A stretch of 64,000 nucleotides of DNA, taken from Lutjanus erythropterus (lineage: Eukaryota > Chordata > Actinopteri > Lutjaniformes > Lutjanidae). The position numbers and the translations under genes were made by a program. Under the pieces are notes generated by a model. That model saw only the letters and a list, made by a program, of their open reading frames with translations. It was not told the origin of the DNA and made no database searches. Location of the stretch: NCBI GenBank assembly GCA_020091685.1, contig CM034597.1, positions 8,194,532 through 8,258,531 of the forward strand, in the 5' to 3' direction. Shown piece after piece: positions 12,887 to 26,200 of the stretch. Within the stretch, counting starts at the first letter, position 1, and each line of letters starts with the position of its first letter.

Positions 12887-13557
12887 TTAAAGGGACAGTT
12901 CATCCCATAATCAAAAATACATATTTTACTTCTTACATGTAGTTTCTGTTTTTACATCTAGATTGTTTTGGTGCAAGCTGCCAAGTTTTGGAGATAGTGG
13001 CGATAGAGAAAGAAAAAGAAAAAGAATATCCCTACATTTGAGTATTGTGATATTGTGTTATATTGTAATTCTCAAAAACACAGTATGAATACAAAGATGG
13101 CAGTGGTTCAGTTTGTGTGACTGAACCTAAGTAGCAGTTTTGTTATCTACTGAACTACACACACCAACTGTATCACTGCACAGAAGAGAGCATGCACTGA
13201 TGGCATCCTCCTCTGCTTAGCTGTGATGTTACCCCTACTTGAGCTAACTAGTGTGGTGATAAGGTTGTTGGGTGTAGTTTGGTCGAAAGAAAATAGTTCC
13301 TACATGAAACCGCTCACAGCAAGGTCTGTGGATTATCTTGAGTAAATGGGTGATCATTTCTGGAAAAAACCATCGCTGTTGAGTTTTTCAAATGTATGTT
13401 TTGGCGCGTTGAGCACCACAAGCCGCTTACTTCCATGATATTCAAGGCACACATCTCTGAAACTCTGCATCTCACATCAAAACAATTGAGATGGATAAAT
13501 GGCACTAGAGCTAAGAGGAAATAATGTTTTGGATTTTGGAGTGAACTGTCCCTTTAA
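12887..13557. mobile_element. TTAA-bounded MITE in the SCLY 3' region
   Basis: Begins TTAAAGGGACAGTTCATCCC and ends GTGAACTGTCCCTTTAA, a near-perfect terminal inverted repeat with TTAA at both outer edges. The 671-bp body has no coding potential. It starts 80 bases after the SCLY stop codon and precedes the best AATAAA, so it probably lies inside the 3' UTR. Other window copies of this end type are at 22061, 22634, 38167, 40497 and 44892. Confidence 0.8.
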
Positions 13558-13593
13558 CTGATCATGTAAAATGGATGAAATATTAATATAAAT

Positions 13594-13599
13594 AATAAA
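13594..13599 (+). terminator. Candidate SCLY poly(A) signal AATAAA
   Basis: First clean AATAAA after the SCLY stop at 12806. Another candidate (CAATAAAA) occurs near 13775. Using either would place the MITE at 12887-13557 within the 3' UTR. No strong GT-rich element follows, so this is tentative. Confidence 0.35.
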
Positions 13600-14283
13600 A
13601 GGAAAGAACTTGAAATGACCCGAGGGGTGATGTTATAGAGAGATGACTGTACTCAGCTTCCATCACGTCATATGAGTAGCTAATCAGCTAATTCGACTCA
13701 GAGGGACATGTAGGAGTGTTATTGATATAAAATATTTACGTACACTTTTCATATTTTTTCTGTAATCCAATCTACAATAAAATCGTCTATGTAGATTATA
13801 ATCTTGCAGATTTGTCAGCTGTTTAATCACCCCTACTGAGATGAATTTTTAAAATAGTTGTAAAAAATAACACTCATTGTAATCCACCATGCCTTGGCTC
13901 TTGGCTCTGACTTCTCCCATTACTTAAGTTTCCGTGCTGCCTCAGCTCCCCCATCTCCAGTGAAGCATTGGTGCGTGTGCCAGCATATGGTCACTGCCAC
14001 ACAAAGGAGAGCGGGAGGCCACGAGTGGTGCGCCTCCACCCGTCTTTCATTACCTTTCTATCTCGCTGGCTCTGACCCCCTCCTCTCTCCCCAGCAGCCA
14101 TGCTGGCCAGCTGGCTGCTGCTCGGGTGTCACTTTCCTGGCTTGGGAGGAGGCAATGAGTGCATGAGTTTTTTGTTATTGTATGAGCAAGAGAGAGAAAG
14201 AGATGATAACCTGCTGGGGTCCAGAGAGCTCCAGGGAGCTTGTTCTGCGTGCCATAAGCTGCTCATCATCATAGCAGCCGGGG
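13600..14283 (+). promoter_or_regulatory. Intergenic flank and presumed ESPNL promoter/5' UTR
   Basis: Base composition shifts from A+T-rich to G+C-rich at about 13890 and stays so into the ESPNL first exon, as expected around a promoter and 5' UTR. No TATA box or clear transcription start can be chosen. Open frames at 13894-14166 and 14100-14381 are out of frame with ESPNL and lack homology. The spacing between SCLY and ESPNL is short: 1.48 kb between stop and start codons. Confidence 0.4.
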
Positions 14284-17200
14284 ATGGTGCTTCATCGTGC
14301 CATCCAGGCGGCTCGAGCCGGGGATCTCGCAACCTTGAGGAAGCTAGCGTCCTCTGGTCACCTCGCACCTGCCATCACTGATGCTCAAGGTGCTGGCCCG
14401 GTGCACCATGCAGCACGGTGTGGGCGCCTGGAGTGCCTGCAGTTCCTGGTGAGCGAGCTGGGGCTGGCGGCTAATGCCCCAGCCTTGAACAGGGCCACAC
14501 CAGCACACGATGCAGCAGCCACAGGCCACATCCGGGAGTTGCAATGGCTGGCAGACCAAGGAGGCTGCAACATTGAGGTAAGTTTATCCACTAATCTCTA
14601 CACAGGAGAGAAACCTACCCTGAGAGCTCAGATGCCTTGGAGAGATGCCACATCTCCTGCTCTCCTGGTAATTTCTACCGACTCAGTCGTGTGCAAGTCT
14701 ATATTCAGGCGATGGCTTTGATGGTCATCTGACTGATCCCAGAGTGAGGTTACATCACTGCAGTTGTAAAAGGTACTGTACACTACCTTTTCATATGCAT
14801 CACCAGCTGATTACATCATATGGTGTTGACTTACTGGATATCCATTAGTATTATGTAGCAAGTGTAATTATGTCCAGATGCTTGAAGGGAGCTCCTGCTA
14901 GACTTAGCTGTTAGTGTAGAGTCAAGTTCACCAACATACATCTCTTGTTTCTCAATATGAGGCAGGCCCATTATGATTCAGTTTGCAGAATCCTGCCTAA
15001 AATTAAATGATTGATTGATTAAATAATGTCTACTTTTTGCCTTTGTTTTCTTGTCAATAGTAGTAGAAGCAGAGGGAGTGTAATTATACACACACCATGC
15101 AGGGGCCATCAGAAGCCGCAACAAAGAAAAAAGGCAACGCCTGCACACTTTGCCACAAAAGATGACAATGTTTCAATCCCACTTGGTTTAAAAAACGTTA
15201 ACAATTCAATAACTTGCATAGAAAAAAGCACACAGAGAAAAAAGTAGAGAAATTCAATTTGTCAAAATCAAGCTGCATCTAACTCTGATCTTTGTCAATG
15301 TTTCCAGGATAGGGATGCGGCTGGTGCCACTGCGCTCCACCTTGCAGCTCGGTTCGGTTGTGTGGAAGTCATTAAGTGGCTGCTTTCTGTTGGAGGAGGG
15401 GCAGAGGTGGAGACAAACTGTGGAGCTGTACCGGCTCACTACTCTGCAGCAAGTGGGGACCTCACATGCTTAGAACTACTGGTTCAGCACGCACCTGGGT
15501 GAGTTCACAGGCCCTTACGGTCCACTGGCAAATTTAAGTGATGCCAGTGGCTTGGTCCTAGGGATGGCAATGTCGGTCCGTCCACCACTTTGATCCAGAC
15601 TGAAATATCAACTATTAGATGTACTGTTTTGAATTTGTAGACAAACAATTATTATTCCCAGCAGATGAATTGTAATGACTTCAGTGAACTCCTGGCTCCT
15701 CCGCAGCCACAATGAGGTTGACATTTGTTGTTCAGAGTAAAATACCTTTACAAGGGTGCCAAATTAACTTTTTAACCAGCGAAATGGCTAGTGAATGTTG
15801 ACACCAGCAGGTCAAAGTTTTTGCTTATCCTGTCAAATATCTCAAGGATCAGCGCAACAGTTGGTTCAGATATCCATGGTTCAGTGCTTAATAAATGTCT
15901 TTTTTTCCAAGATCAAACTGCACATTTCAGAGGGGCTTTTATTGGGAAAAATCCAAGGCACACCTGTCAGGTTGGATTTTAACAAATTTGTTGTTAGAAT
16001 TTAAGAGAAATAAGCTTTTTGTGTGCACAAAATAAATCTATTTAAATGGCCATTTCAACTATTTATCCATTACTTTCTGCTTACCTTTTCAATCCATAAC
16101 TTGTTGCTAAATATTTCAAAGTTAACTGCTACATATAGCTAACTGTCTAAACTGTTGAGGCATCACTCTACTTTTAGATGTTTCAATTGTTTATCCTTTA
16201 TCCATTACTTTTAGCTATTTTAATTGTTTATCTATTACGTTTAGTGATTTATTTCAGTTGTTTATTTTTATTGCAATATCAACCCATGCCAGCGATGAGC
16301 TTCCTCATGGCCAGTAGTCTGAACGCATGCGTCTCCTGAAAGGCTTAATTGTTTTTTGTTTTTTTAATATATGACCTGTTGTAATCAAATGAACAGTAGT
16401 TTACCTATTATTGTAAATATACTGAAATATACTCATCTTACAGTTTTAATTTAATAATCTGTTGCTGCTTATTTTCCTCCTAAACACAAATGTAGGTATA
16501 TTGTTTTAAATCATATTCCATTTTTTAATATTAATTAAGCTTTCTGCAGTCTTTTTGCATAAACCCTGCTGAATCTGATTAGGAGGAGGGGCAGAGCATG
16601 ACTCCTTACAGATTCAAACTTGTGAAACACATATAAAACTACACAATTTAACCTGACTGATTATTTAAAAGAACTGACACGTTAGACTTAAGTAAATAGT
16701 ACAACACAGAAACGTGGGGGAATCCCAGCATTCCCCCACGTTTTTGGGGTCAGGGAAACGGTGCTATTTATTAAACTAAAATTTAATAGTGAGAAACAAC
16801 AAACTGCTTTGGTGACCAAAAAGAATAAAGGGCACTCGTTTTGCTACAGTGACATGTGTTAACAAGAGACACAGAGACTCAGTCTCGTGTAATCTATGTT
16901 TCTTGTTAAATCTTATTGTCATGGACAAGTGTGTTGTTATTAGACAGACTCAGTAATATGACTAATATGATGGTTGCAGCTACTTACAGCTATAAGTTTC
17001 TTTTGTTGTTACCAGACCATTAACTGATAAATGCCCAATAAGTTAACTCATTATGTTCTGTATATTTGTGTATGATCACATTTGCAATCACATTTACAAA
17101 TGATGATTGGATATTATCAAGTGATCAGTCACTTTTTGACATCGTTCATAATTATAAAAAATGATTTATGTTGTTAAGGCTAAACTAGGTCCAGAGAGGC

Positions 17201-20200
17201 AGGTGAACACGTGAAATGTCAACCCCCCCATGAATCCCATATCTCCTCCATCTCCTAAACCTGACACAGTAGCACGTAGTAAGGACCAGATAAAGATATG
17301 CTGGTTTTCCTCCTTCATCTCCTTGTTACAGGAGAGTAAGACTGTAATTTGCATGACGCATGGCAAGGTCACCCCATCACATGTGGCCATCAGTAACCTG
17401 TTAATAATACATGCCCAGTCACTGTTGGTCACATGTCAGCCTTGTGGTTGTTGACACACAGTACAGTATGTAACCTGTGTCAATGTGAATGCATCCCTTG
17501 CAGGCTTGATGAGCAGTAACCAAAAAGGGTTTTCAATTCAAAGCAGAGCAAGTATAGGAACATCAGTACATTTAACAGAAGAATGTATCTGCTGCCTACT
17601 AGTACTCATATTAATAACACGTATTCACAATAGAACCGCATTTTTAAAAAATTCCATACATTACAATGTTCAGTAGGCCTGCAACTAATGATTATTTTCA
17701 GTATTGAATTGTGAAAAATGCTAATCAGTTTCCCAGAACCCAAAGTGATTTTTTCAAATGGCTTTTTTTTTGTCCTAACCTGAAGATTCTTCTTTTAGTT
17801 TCATAAATGACAAAGAAAAGCTGCAATCACAGATGGAAGAAGATGGAACACCAAATGTTTGACATTTATGCTTGAAAAATGACTGAAAAGATTATTCAGT
17901 TATCAAAATATAGTAGCCGACAACTAATTTTCTTTCAACAGACTAATTCTTTAATCAGCTGAACATTGCAGCTCTAATGTTCATGTCTCGTGTCTCGCTG
18001 ATTGTGGTGTTATAATACAGAGGTTAATTATTTTATCCATTGTTTCAAGCAATTAGCTTGTTGTTGGTTGAAATTCAGAACACATGTTGAATTTTGGAAA
18101 CCATTTTCTCTCCATTTTGTTTATCCTCAAAGGTTTCTTTTAAAATTCTGAATGTTACATCCTGACTGGTAATTGTCTCAACTGAACAGAAGCCTATTAT
18201 ATATATCTGCTGTACATGTTTTTAACATCAGGAATTATCTACGTATCAAATTGTTATAATATTTAATGGCTGATACTCGTAACTTGTGCATCTCTGTTGA
18301 TGTATGTTGGAGTACAGGTGTGTGAACCACCAGACAGTCCTTGGTGCTACCCCGCTCTATCTGGCCTGCCAGGAGGGGCACCTGCACGTTGCTGAGTACC
18401 TGGTGAACGACTGCGGGGCTGACGTCCACCTGAGGGCCTACGATGGCATGACCTGTCTGCATGCTGCTGCTCACATGGGCCACCAAGCTGTGGTGGTGTG
18501 GCTGGTCAGTAGAGAAACAAAACAAGTGTCTCCCAGAGAAATGTGTGTTTTTTTTCAGTCCCTATTCAGACAATCCTGTTTCATGAACCCCAAACAGGTG
18601 ACACGCACTGATGTCAGCCTGTCCAGCCAGGACAGAGATGGAGCAACTGCTCTGCACTTTGCTGCCAGCAGAGGGCACTATTGCATCTTGGAGAGACTGC
18701 TTCACATGGGTTCAAAGGTCATTAAGGATTACTGGGGAGGGACCCCGCTTCATGATGCTGCAGAGAATGGAGAGTTGGAGGTTTGATGAAACTTTATTCT
18801 TTAGTTTTCTTCTCCTAGTTTTTCTCTAATAATAAACCAGTGTACAGTCATAAAACAATAACTTATACATATTGCTTTTTCTTGATCTACCATACTGTTC
18901 TTTTCGTTGTCTCAGTGCTGTAAAATCCTGTTGGCCTATCAAGCGAACCCTACAGACCAGGACATTGATGGGTTTACAGCAGCAGACCTGGCAGAGTACA
19001 ATGGACACCATGAATGTGCCAGATACCTCCGTGCCATGAAGAAAAAACATGTAAGGTGTCTCCTCCTCACCTACTATAGTATATTTTATTTGACACTTTT
19101 TCCTGCTTTGTCTTTTGTCTGTGTGTCAACGTTGCCCAGCTGCTTACTTTGGCATGAAAATCAAAGCTAGTTTTAGGGGAGTATGGTCAACAGCAAACAT
19201 CTGGAAGATCTTGGAACCTCGGTGAATCATTTTCTTAATTTGTGACATGTAGGCCATGAAGGCCTGTCCTTCCTCAGCGCTGTTCATCTTCCCACTCAGC
19301 CTGATTGCTTTGCTCTCAGTTTAAGAGGTCTAAGAAAGTGGAGGGTGACGGCTTTTGTGTTTAATAAGGCATTACATGTGACGATGCCGTGAGTGCAGGA
19401 GGAGATTCTACTCTCTGAGATTAGCTCTTTTGTTTTGCGCAGAAAGCACGACACTCCTTAATGTGATTGATGAATATTTTAGTGTTAACACCTTGTTTGT
19501 GCTGGTGTTGCCTGTTCAAGTCAGGGGTCAACGGAGTCAAAACTGACCTGCATTCAACTTAAATAGTCAATTTGCTGTGTGCAGCCTCTTTATATCTTGA
19601 TTTATTTGTTTTTCTTTGGAAAACCTGCCTAATAATTAGGTTTAGAGGGTTACAGTTGATACTGATACTGTAATTTGAGCTTGTGGAGTCAATTTTAAAT
19701 AGGAAACAGAGAATACAGTTAACTGGAAGAGCTTCTGGAGTCCTCTCAGTCAGCAGACTTGTTGAACCTTGAAGCCTCACAAGTTGTCCGCCTGCAGCCT
19801 GACGTTGTTCCTGCCATCACACTTCACTCGCTGCCTATAGCGCAGACTGCCCAGCGATGTACACAGAGTAACGAAAGCTGTTGGCTAATAGAAGCCATGA
19901 ATAAGTCAGCAGAGAAGAGTAGCACTCATACATGAAGAGGATGATGATAGGGAGGCAGCGAGGCATGGCTGCCGAGCTCCCCCTTCAGAAATAATCCTCC
20001 CATCCACAATGGAGAGCTAATTAGCGCAGGGGCTGCTGCGACGCCGAACGCAGCCGGAGCCGCCGCCAGCTAAGGGCCTATCAGTTACCCCTCTCCAGCG
20101 GCTCAGGTGCAGGGCCTAGGGGCTGAGCCCGTTATGAGATCCACAAGCTTAAGTTTCAGCGTTTTCACCATTCTGATGCCTGGAACCGGCAACTCTATCC

Positions 20201-23200
20201 CTCTGTGGACTTGTGGAGAGCAGGATGTCACTGGCTTCAAACACACGTTTGATTGTGTGTCATGTTTTTTCCAGGGACTTGGGAGTGCTATGATTGTCAC
20301 CTCTGGATACTGTGTAATGTTTGTAGCAGACAGAGTGATGTATCATGTTTCTTGGCAACGTATGAATTGGACGCACAAACTTGAGGCTTGATGTGAACAA
20401 AGGGGTCATCTGATAGAGAAGCTGAAATAGCAGTTAATTGATTTAAATCCTCATAATATTTGGAGAACGGATGCTTTGAAAGCTACTGTTCCAGAGACAA
20501 GTTGTACTGGTAGACATGCTTTAATTACATCTGTGATAGTGTTTTAGGTTTGTAAAGTGCTGTGTAGATCGCAGGTTTCATCCGTTCTTAAGTGTCAGTC
20601 AGATAATCTCATTTCCGAGCAGCGACCTAAATGGGTTGGGACGTTGACCGGGGATGGGGAGAGCAGCGTATTTGGCCTCTCTGCATGTTTGGATCGCTCA
20701 CATCGAGGTCAGACTCGTTCAGCGCTGTCAACCACTCTTCCCCATCTCGCATCTCAGGAACAGCTGCAATCAAATAAACAGTGTGTGGCGTGAGGTTTAC
20801 TTCACACACATTTGTGGCTTTTGCTCTCCATTCACAGTGATCAGGCCAAAGATACTGTTGTTTGAGAGTTGTATTTTTAGAATACTTGGAAAGACGAAAC
20901 ACACTGTCATCTAATTCATCACTGTGTTTTTTAGGATATTGTCAAAATTTCCATTTTGTTTTTTGCAATAAGAAACAGATGCTTTTATAGCTTTTAGCAT
21001 TTGTAGTTATTAAAACATCTAATCAACATTATTACCAGAGAGCATCTAATGAACTTACTGTGTTGCTCATTTTGTCAGAAATGAAACAATAAAGATGTGC
21101 TTCTTATGAAGCCCTTCATCATCAGCCCTACATTTTTCACATCAGGCCTGTTGTTGTGTATAATCCATATCATATCCCCATATACCCCATGTTTCCCTTG
21201 TTATACTCTTTACATAGCTTTAAAAGCTCATAGTGCAAATGTGTTATTAGGGTTTGACATTAACCATGCCCCATGGCCACAAAAAGTTACTCTATGGCCA
21301 CCATATATTTTATGCAGGTGGTCCTCTGTGGCCAACAAGTTTGATCCCCATAGTGCGAACCTTCGCCAACACAACATTACAGTTACACAAACATCTCATT
21401 TTCTTAGTGCCTTTTAGTCCTTTTAATTCTTCAAAAACAGGGAACAGTACTGGTTGCAGGCTAGCTACCAATTTGTTGGGGCTACTGAAATCTGGGTTTA
21501 CCTAGTCTGATTCGCCAGATGCACACTGTTGGGTATAAGTCTGCCATTTGTCTCTTGTTTCAAGTCACAACACAGCATCCACCACATTTTCCAAGTCCCT
21601 GGGAAACAAGATCAACATCTGAGCTGCAATCTACACGCTGAAAACAGCAAATTAGCGCCTGGGATGTTAATGGTACGAACATAAACAAGCTAACAGCTGT
21701 TACCTTTTCTTTTGCAGTAACGTAGTCATTGTAATGCTGGAGCTTAACTCCAGATGTGCAAATGTTCCACCAAAACAAGTTTCCCCTCGACACTATTTTG
21801 CCGCAGCACCATCGCTGCATCAAGGGGTTAGCGCCTCCCAAGACATTTGTGATTGGTTTAAAGAAATGCAAACAAGGCAGGACGTTTTTTTCCTCAGTAG
21901 CAGAATGTGCATGTATGGAACCAGACCCTGTTCCAGCGCTGAGCGCTATGGAGAGAGGTGTAGCTATGGAAGCCTAGGGTTTACTAAGCCTAATCAAAAA
22001 GCTAACGCTGTCCTTCCAGAAGAACAAGAAACACAAAAAGCGGACCACAGTATGTCACAGTTAAAGGGATAGTTCAGTGCAAAATCATAAATGCATGTTT
22101 TTCCTCTTACCTATACTGCTATTTATATGTCTAGACTGTTTTGGTGTGAGTTGCCTAGTTTTGAAGCTCTAGTGATTTTTGCCTTTTGATATTCTGTAAT
22201 GGGCCTAAATGGCAGTCAGATTGTGGTGTAGACAGCACCAAAAAAATACATCTGGCTGATATTGCCAAAACTCAGCAACTCACACCAAAGCAATCTTTAA
22301 TTGATAAATAGCATAACAGGTAAGAGGAACAATGTGCATTTTTGATTTGGCGGTGAACTGTCCCTTTAAAGATTGCTGTGTTAAGTGCTGTTAAATTTCC
22401 TTTTCTGTATTGTTTTTACATAAGTTTACTTTTTGGCTACCAAAAATGTACTTTGGCCACTAAATTCAGGGGGTTAGGAGTCCATGGGGCCGATCTTAAA
22501 AATATTCAGCTCCTTTGATTGATCAGTTAATTGTTCAAGTAATTCTTTCAAGCTGCATTGTCAAAATTTCACTGGTTTTAAGCTTCCCCTGTGTGAATAT
22601 TTGCTGAATGTTTTCTTGTCGTCTTCTATGACTTTAAAGGGATAGTCAAGTCATGCAAAAATTAAAATACAGTCATTATCTACTCACCCTCATGCCGATT
22701 TGAGGTTGGGTTTAGTTTTTTAGTCCATAAAACACTGCTGGATTTGCTGGACATGTCTGGTGTAATTCAAGTCTCTCTCTAAAGCCCCAGCATGCCAAGT
22801 TTGTTGTGTTTGTGTGTTTTTAGCCAAAATCTTCACTGTAGATCCTGAGCTTGGAGCCACTTTCACATGCATTTGCACACCATCTGAACTGGGTGTGTGT
22901 GGTGTGGTGGTGTGTGCACGCAAATGAATGGCCTGTCTGGACTTTAGGAGATTTGGATAACACCAGCAGTATTTCACAGATTAATTGATAATTGTTGTTT
23001 TCACAATGTCTTTCTAGTGAAGATACTAGAATGCATGGATTTTGATGAGGCAGAGGTTATATTAATTAGGAAATCGATATTAGGTGATAATGTCAGCGAT
23101 AAAATCTTGGAAAAATGTGGCCACCATGTGTCACAGTACTGTTGTTTGTTGTTGTCAGCTTTTCCACATTAACAGTCAAACCCATGTATTTAAGCTTAGG

Positions 23201-26200
23201 GTGTCACATTGTATTTCCACTGTCACAATTTCTGCCCTCACCCTCACAATGAAAAAAAACGTGATGAATTAGTTCCGCCGTTCAATTGTCCCAAGTGGAA
23301 AAATCGCCTGAACGCGCATGGATAAAATGTCTCTTTTCCAGCTGCTTTGACAAGTCTTCCGCTGATACCTCCCTTCGTGCAACAACATGCCCATTGGTTT
23401 GTCCATGCATTAGTGACATTACCGGCCATCCTATCCTTTCCCTTAATTATTAACAGCATTCTCCGATCAGAGTTTATTGTTTATTGCCTGGCGGCCCTTG
23501 GCCACTGGCAGCAGAGATGCTGATGGTGGTGTCAAACGAGTGGTTGGTGATCTTACGATAGTGTCACATCCTCAAACGTGGAGCAGAGTCAGCGGACGCC
23601 CCGGATACCTGGCTACACGAGTCAGTGCCTCTGGAGTTTCACTGTACAGTGAAGTCTCACCGGTGTGCGCTGGGAGAGTTGCTGAAGGCGAAGGCTGGTA
23701 AGCTTTAGGTTGTTTTATTGATCATTTTCACCATTAGTTGTACTTTGTATGCTGCTTCTGCTTGCCTTTACTCCTTTTTGTGCTTTGGTTCTCAGAGCAT
23801 TTGATCATACTACAAGTAGTTACTGGACTGGCTGAGTAATTATTTTTGTAAAATGAAAGGAAAGTTGTGTAAGTTCTGTTAAAGAGGCCCTAGCTGGCAG
23901 TTGTTTTGGCAGTGGTTGACCTATTTTCTGATCAGTTGTGGCCTCTTACGGTTAGGTATGACTAATACTCCAGGCTCATGACCTTAATATATGTTGTCAT
24001 TGTTGATTTGTGCAAATTGGACATGATTTTTCTTCCTTTTTTTGAATATTTCACTTCAGTTTTCTGATCCAGTAGTTGTTAAATGTTTCAGCATGAGGTA
24101 GACAAATTATCATTTGTCTTGTTTAGCTACAGTGAATGCAAAAAAGCTGTAAATGTTGGCAAAAACATCATGTCAGTCAGCTTTTAGCCTCTAAAGCATT
24201 TACCTCCATGCAGGAAACCTGAGAGTATTTTAACATGTGAGTAGACGTGTATTTACACTATAGTGTTCTGTGTATAATGTACACCCGCTGTATACATTCC
24301 ATGTTGCAATTTATCACCCAGAACGCGAGCATTTCACATGGAGGCAGGTTGTTTTAATGATTGATTTCAGAGCGCAGAATTACAAGACATGTTTTTTAAA
24401 TACACATGCTGTTCTGAAATACTTCAACTCTCTCACGGCTCGACCCACGGGGACCACAGATTACTGGTGCTGCATGTTGGACAATGAGACAGCACTGAGT
24501 AGCTGTTTCTTAACTCTTGGCTCCTAATCTGTAGTGATCGGGGGCTCTTTGTGGTCTTTGATAGCGGGAGAGTGGATCCAGGCCAAAACAGGGCTAGGCT
24601 ATCTATATCTGCGTGGCAATGGTGATGGGGTGCTGATGAAAACCAAATGCTCTCTGGCCACTGGGTCTAATTAAACACACACACACAAGGACCGGTTCAT
24701 CATAGCTTTTAGGACATTGAACTGTTACGAGAAGGGTCACAAAGGAATTGGGCTCCCCCCCTCCTTTTCCCAGCCCCCCCTTGTTTATCTATTTATGGAT
24801 TGCACAACTTCGGGGAAGTTTATTCCTCCACCCGAGCAGTGTCACAGCATATTTCGTGCTGTTCGACATCAAAGTGCCGTGTGAGAGGAAATGGCAAGGA
24901 CCACCTCATGGATGCAAAGCACAACAGCATGCAGCAGCATATTAGGGCTGCCTTTGATGTTTTGGTTACTAATAATGTCCTTGGAGAGCTGAATTTGATA
25001 TGCATTCTGCATGGAGTGCATTAAGACAACGCAGGTTCATTAAAGGGGATCTAAATGTTTCCATACATCCGACATCCTCCCTAGAGTGGTGTGAAATGCT
25101 GCCAATTATTCAAGGTTGCTTACTATCCCATGCATTTGTTTTGTTCTGTTGTCTTTCTATAATCCATGTATTCAGGCTCTCAAATGTTTTGATGTGTTAT
25201 TGTTACTCTAGACATTCTAATTAAATCCATTTAGCCTGTTTGTTCATTCCTTTTTTAGAATAAAAGAATGGTTTCATCAGCATCATACATATTTTTGATG
25301 TATATTATGCTTACCTCCATGCTTAACTTAATGTACTTGACTTGAACTGATTTGTTGAGAAAAGGCCTGCCAAATCAAATCTCCCTTTACATCTACAGAT
25401 CTGTAAGAGATATTTTTGTGTTGATTGCAAATTCCATTCTCACAGTTTATGAAGGTGATGTTAATCTTTTCTTTTGACTTATGATGTGATGTCAAATTAA
25501 TATTCTGAGTTATTATTTTTTGATCTATTGTGATTAATCAGATGATGATCAGCTCTGATAGAGGCATGGGGTGGGACTGAGCCTCAGTTTCTTCAGCAGA
25601 CATGTAGGAAACATGTAGAACGAGGCATCGCTGCAGTCTTTGACTATGTCGTGGCCAAGGCTCTGCGACTTGATTTACACATTAAACAGTCCAAATCACA
25701 ACACTGCAGCCTTGTCTGATTTATCCTCACATTAAACAAAAATAACAAAACATGTCTAAGCCTAACGTGAGAATAAATCAGCCAAATAAAGGTAACAGAA
25801 TCCGGCCGCAGTGTTGTTATTTTGACTGTTTAATGTGTAACTCAAGAAATGGAGCCCTGTGAAGGTGGCACAGTTTAAAAAACAGTCCAAAGAACAGGCC
25901 ACAACGATTTCATATTGACCCGTAGGAAACAATCCACACAATCCTAGTGTAAAAATAATTATAGTAATTGATTATGCTGCCCAAATCAACCTTCCTGTCT
26001 CTCACAAACTTTAACTGTTCTATTTCTACCATTCCAGTGTACTGTATGTTCTTACCTTTGGGAAGAACCAAATACATATTGCTTGCCTTTACATTTACAT
26101 GCAGTACTTGTGTTGGGTATATGCTGTGTTTGAGAGGGAGATAACCTTCCTCAGGTAAATATTTTCTTGTACAACAATCAAAAAGTGCCACTTTTTGTCC

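Noticed and set aside
14100..14381. Open frame with a signal-peptide-like start upstream of ESPNL
   Set aside because: It overlaps the ESPNL first exon in another frame, has no homology I recognise, and the ESPNL frame has the family N-terminus.
21560..22072. Overlapping frames of 103-112 codons on both strands in ESPNL intron 5
   Set aside because: No recognisable domain and no splice context; part overlaps a MITE edge.
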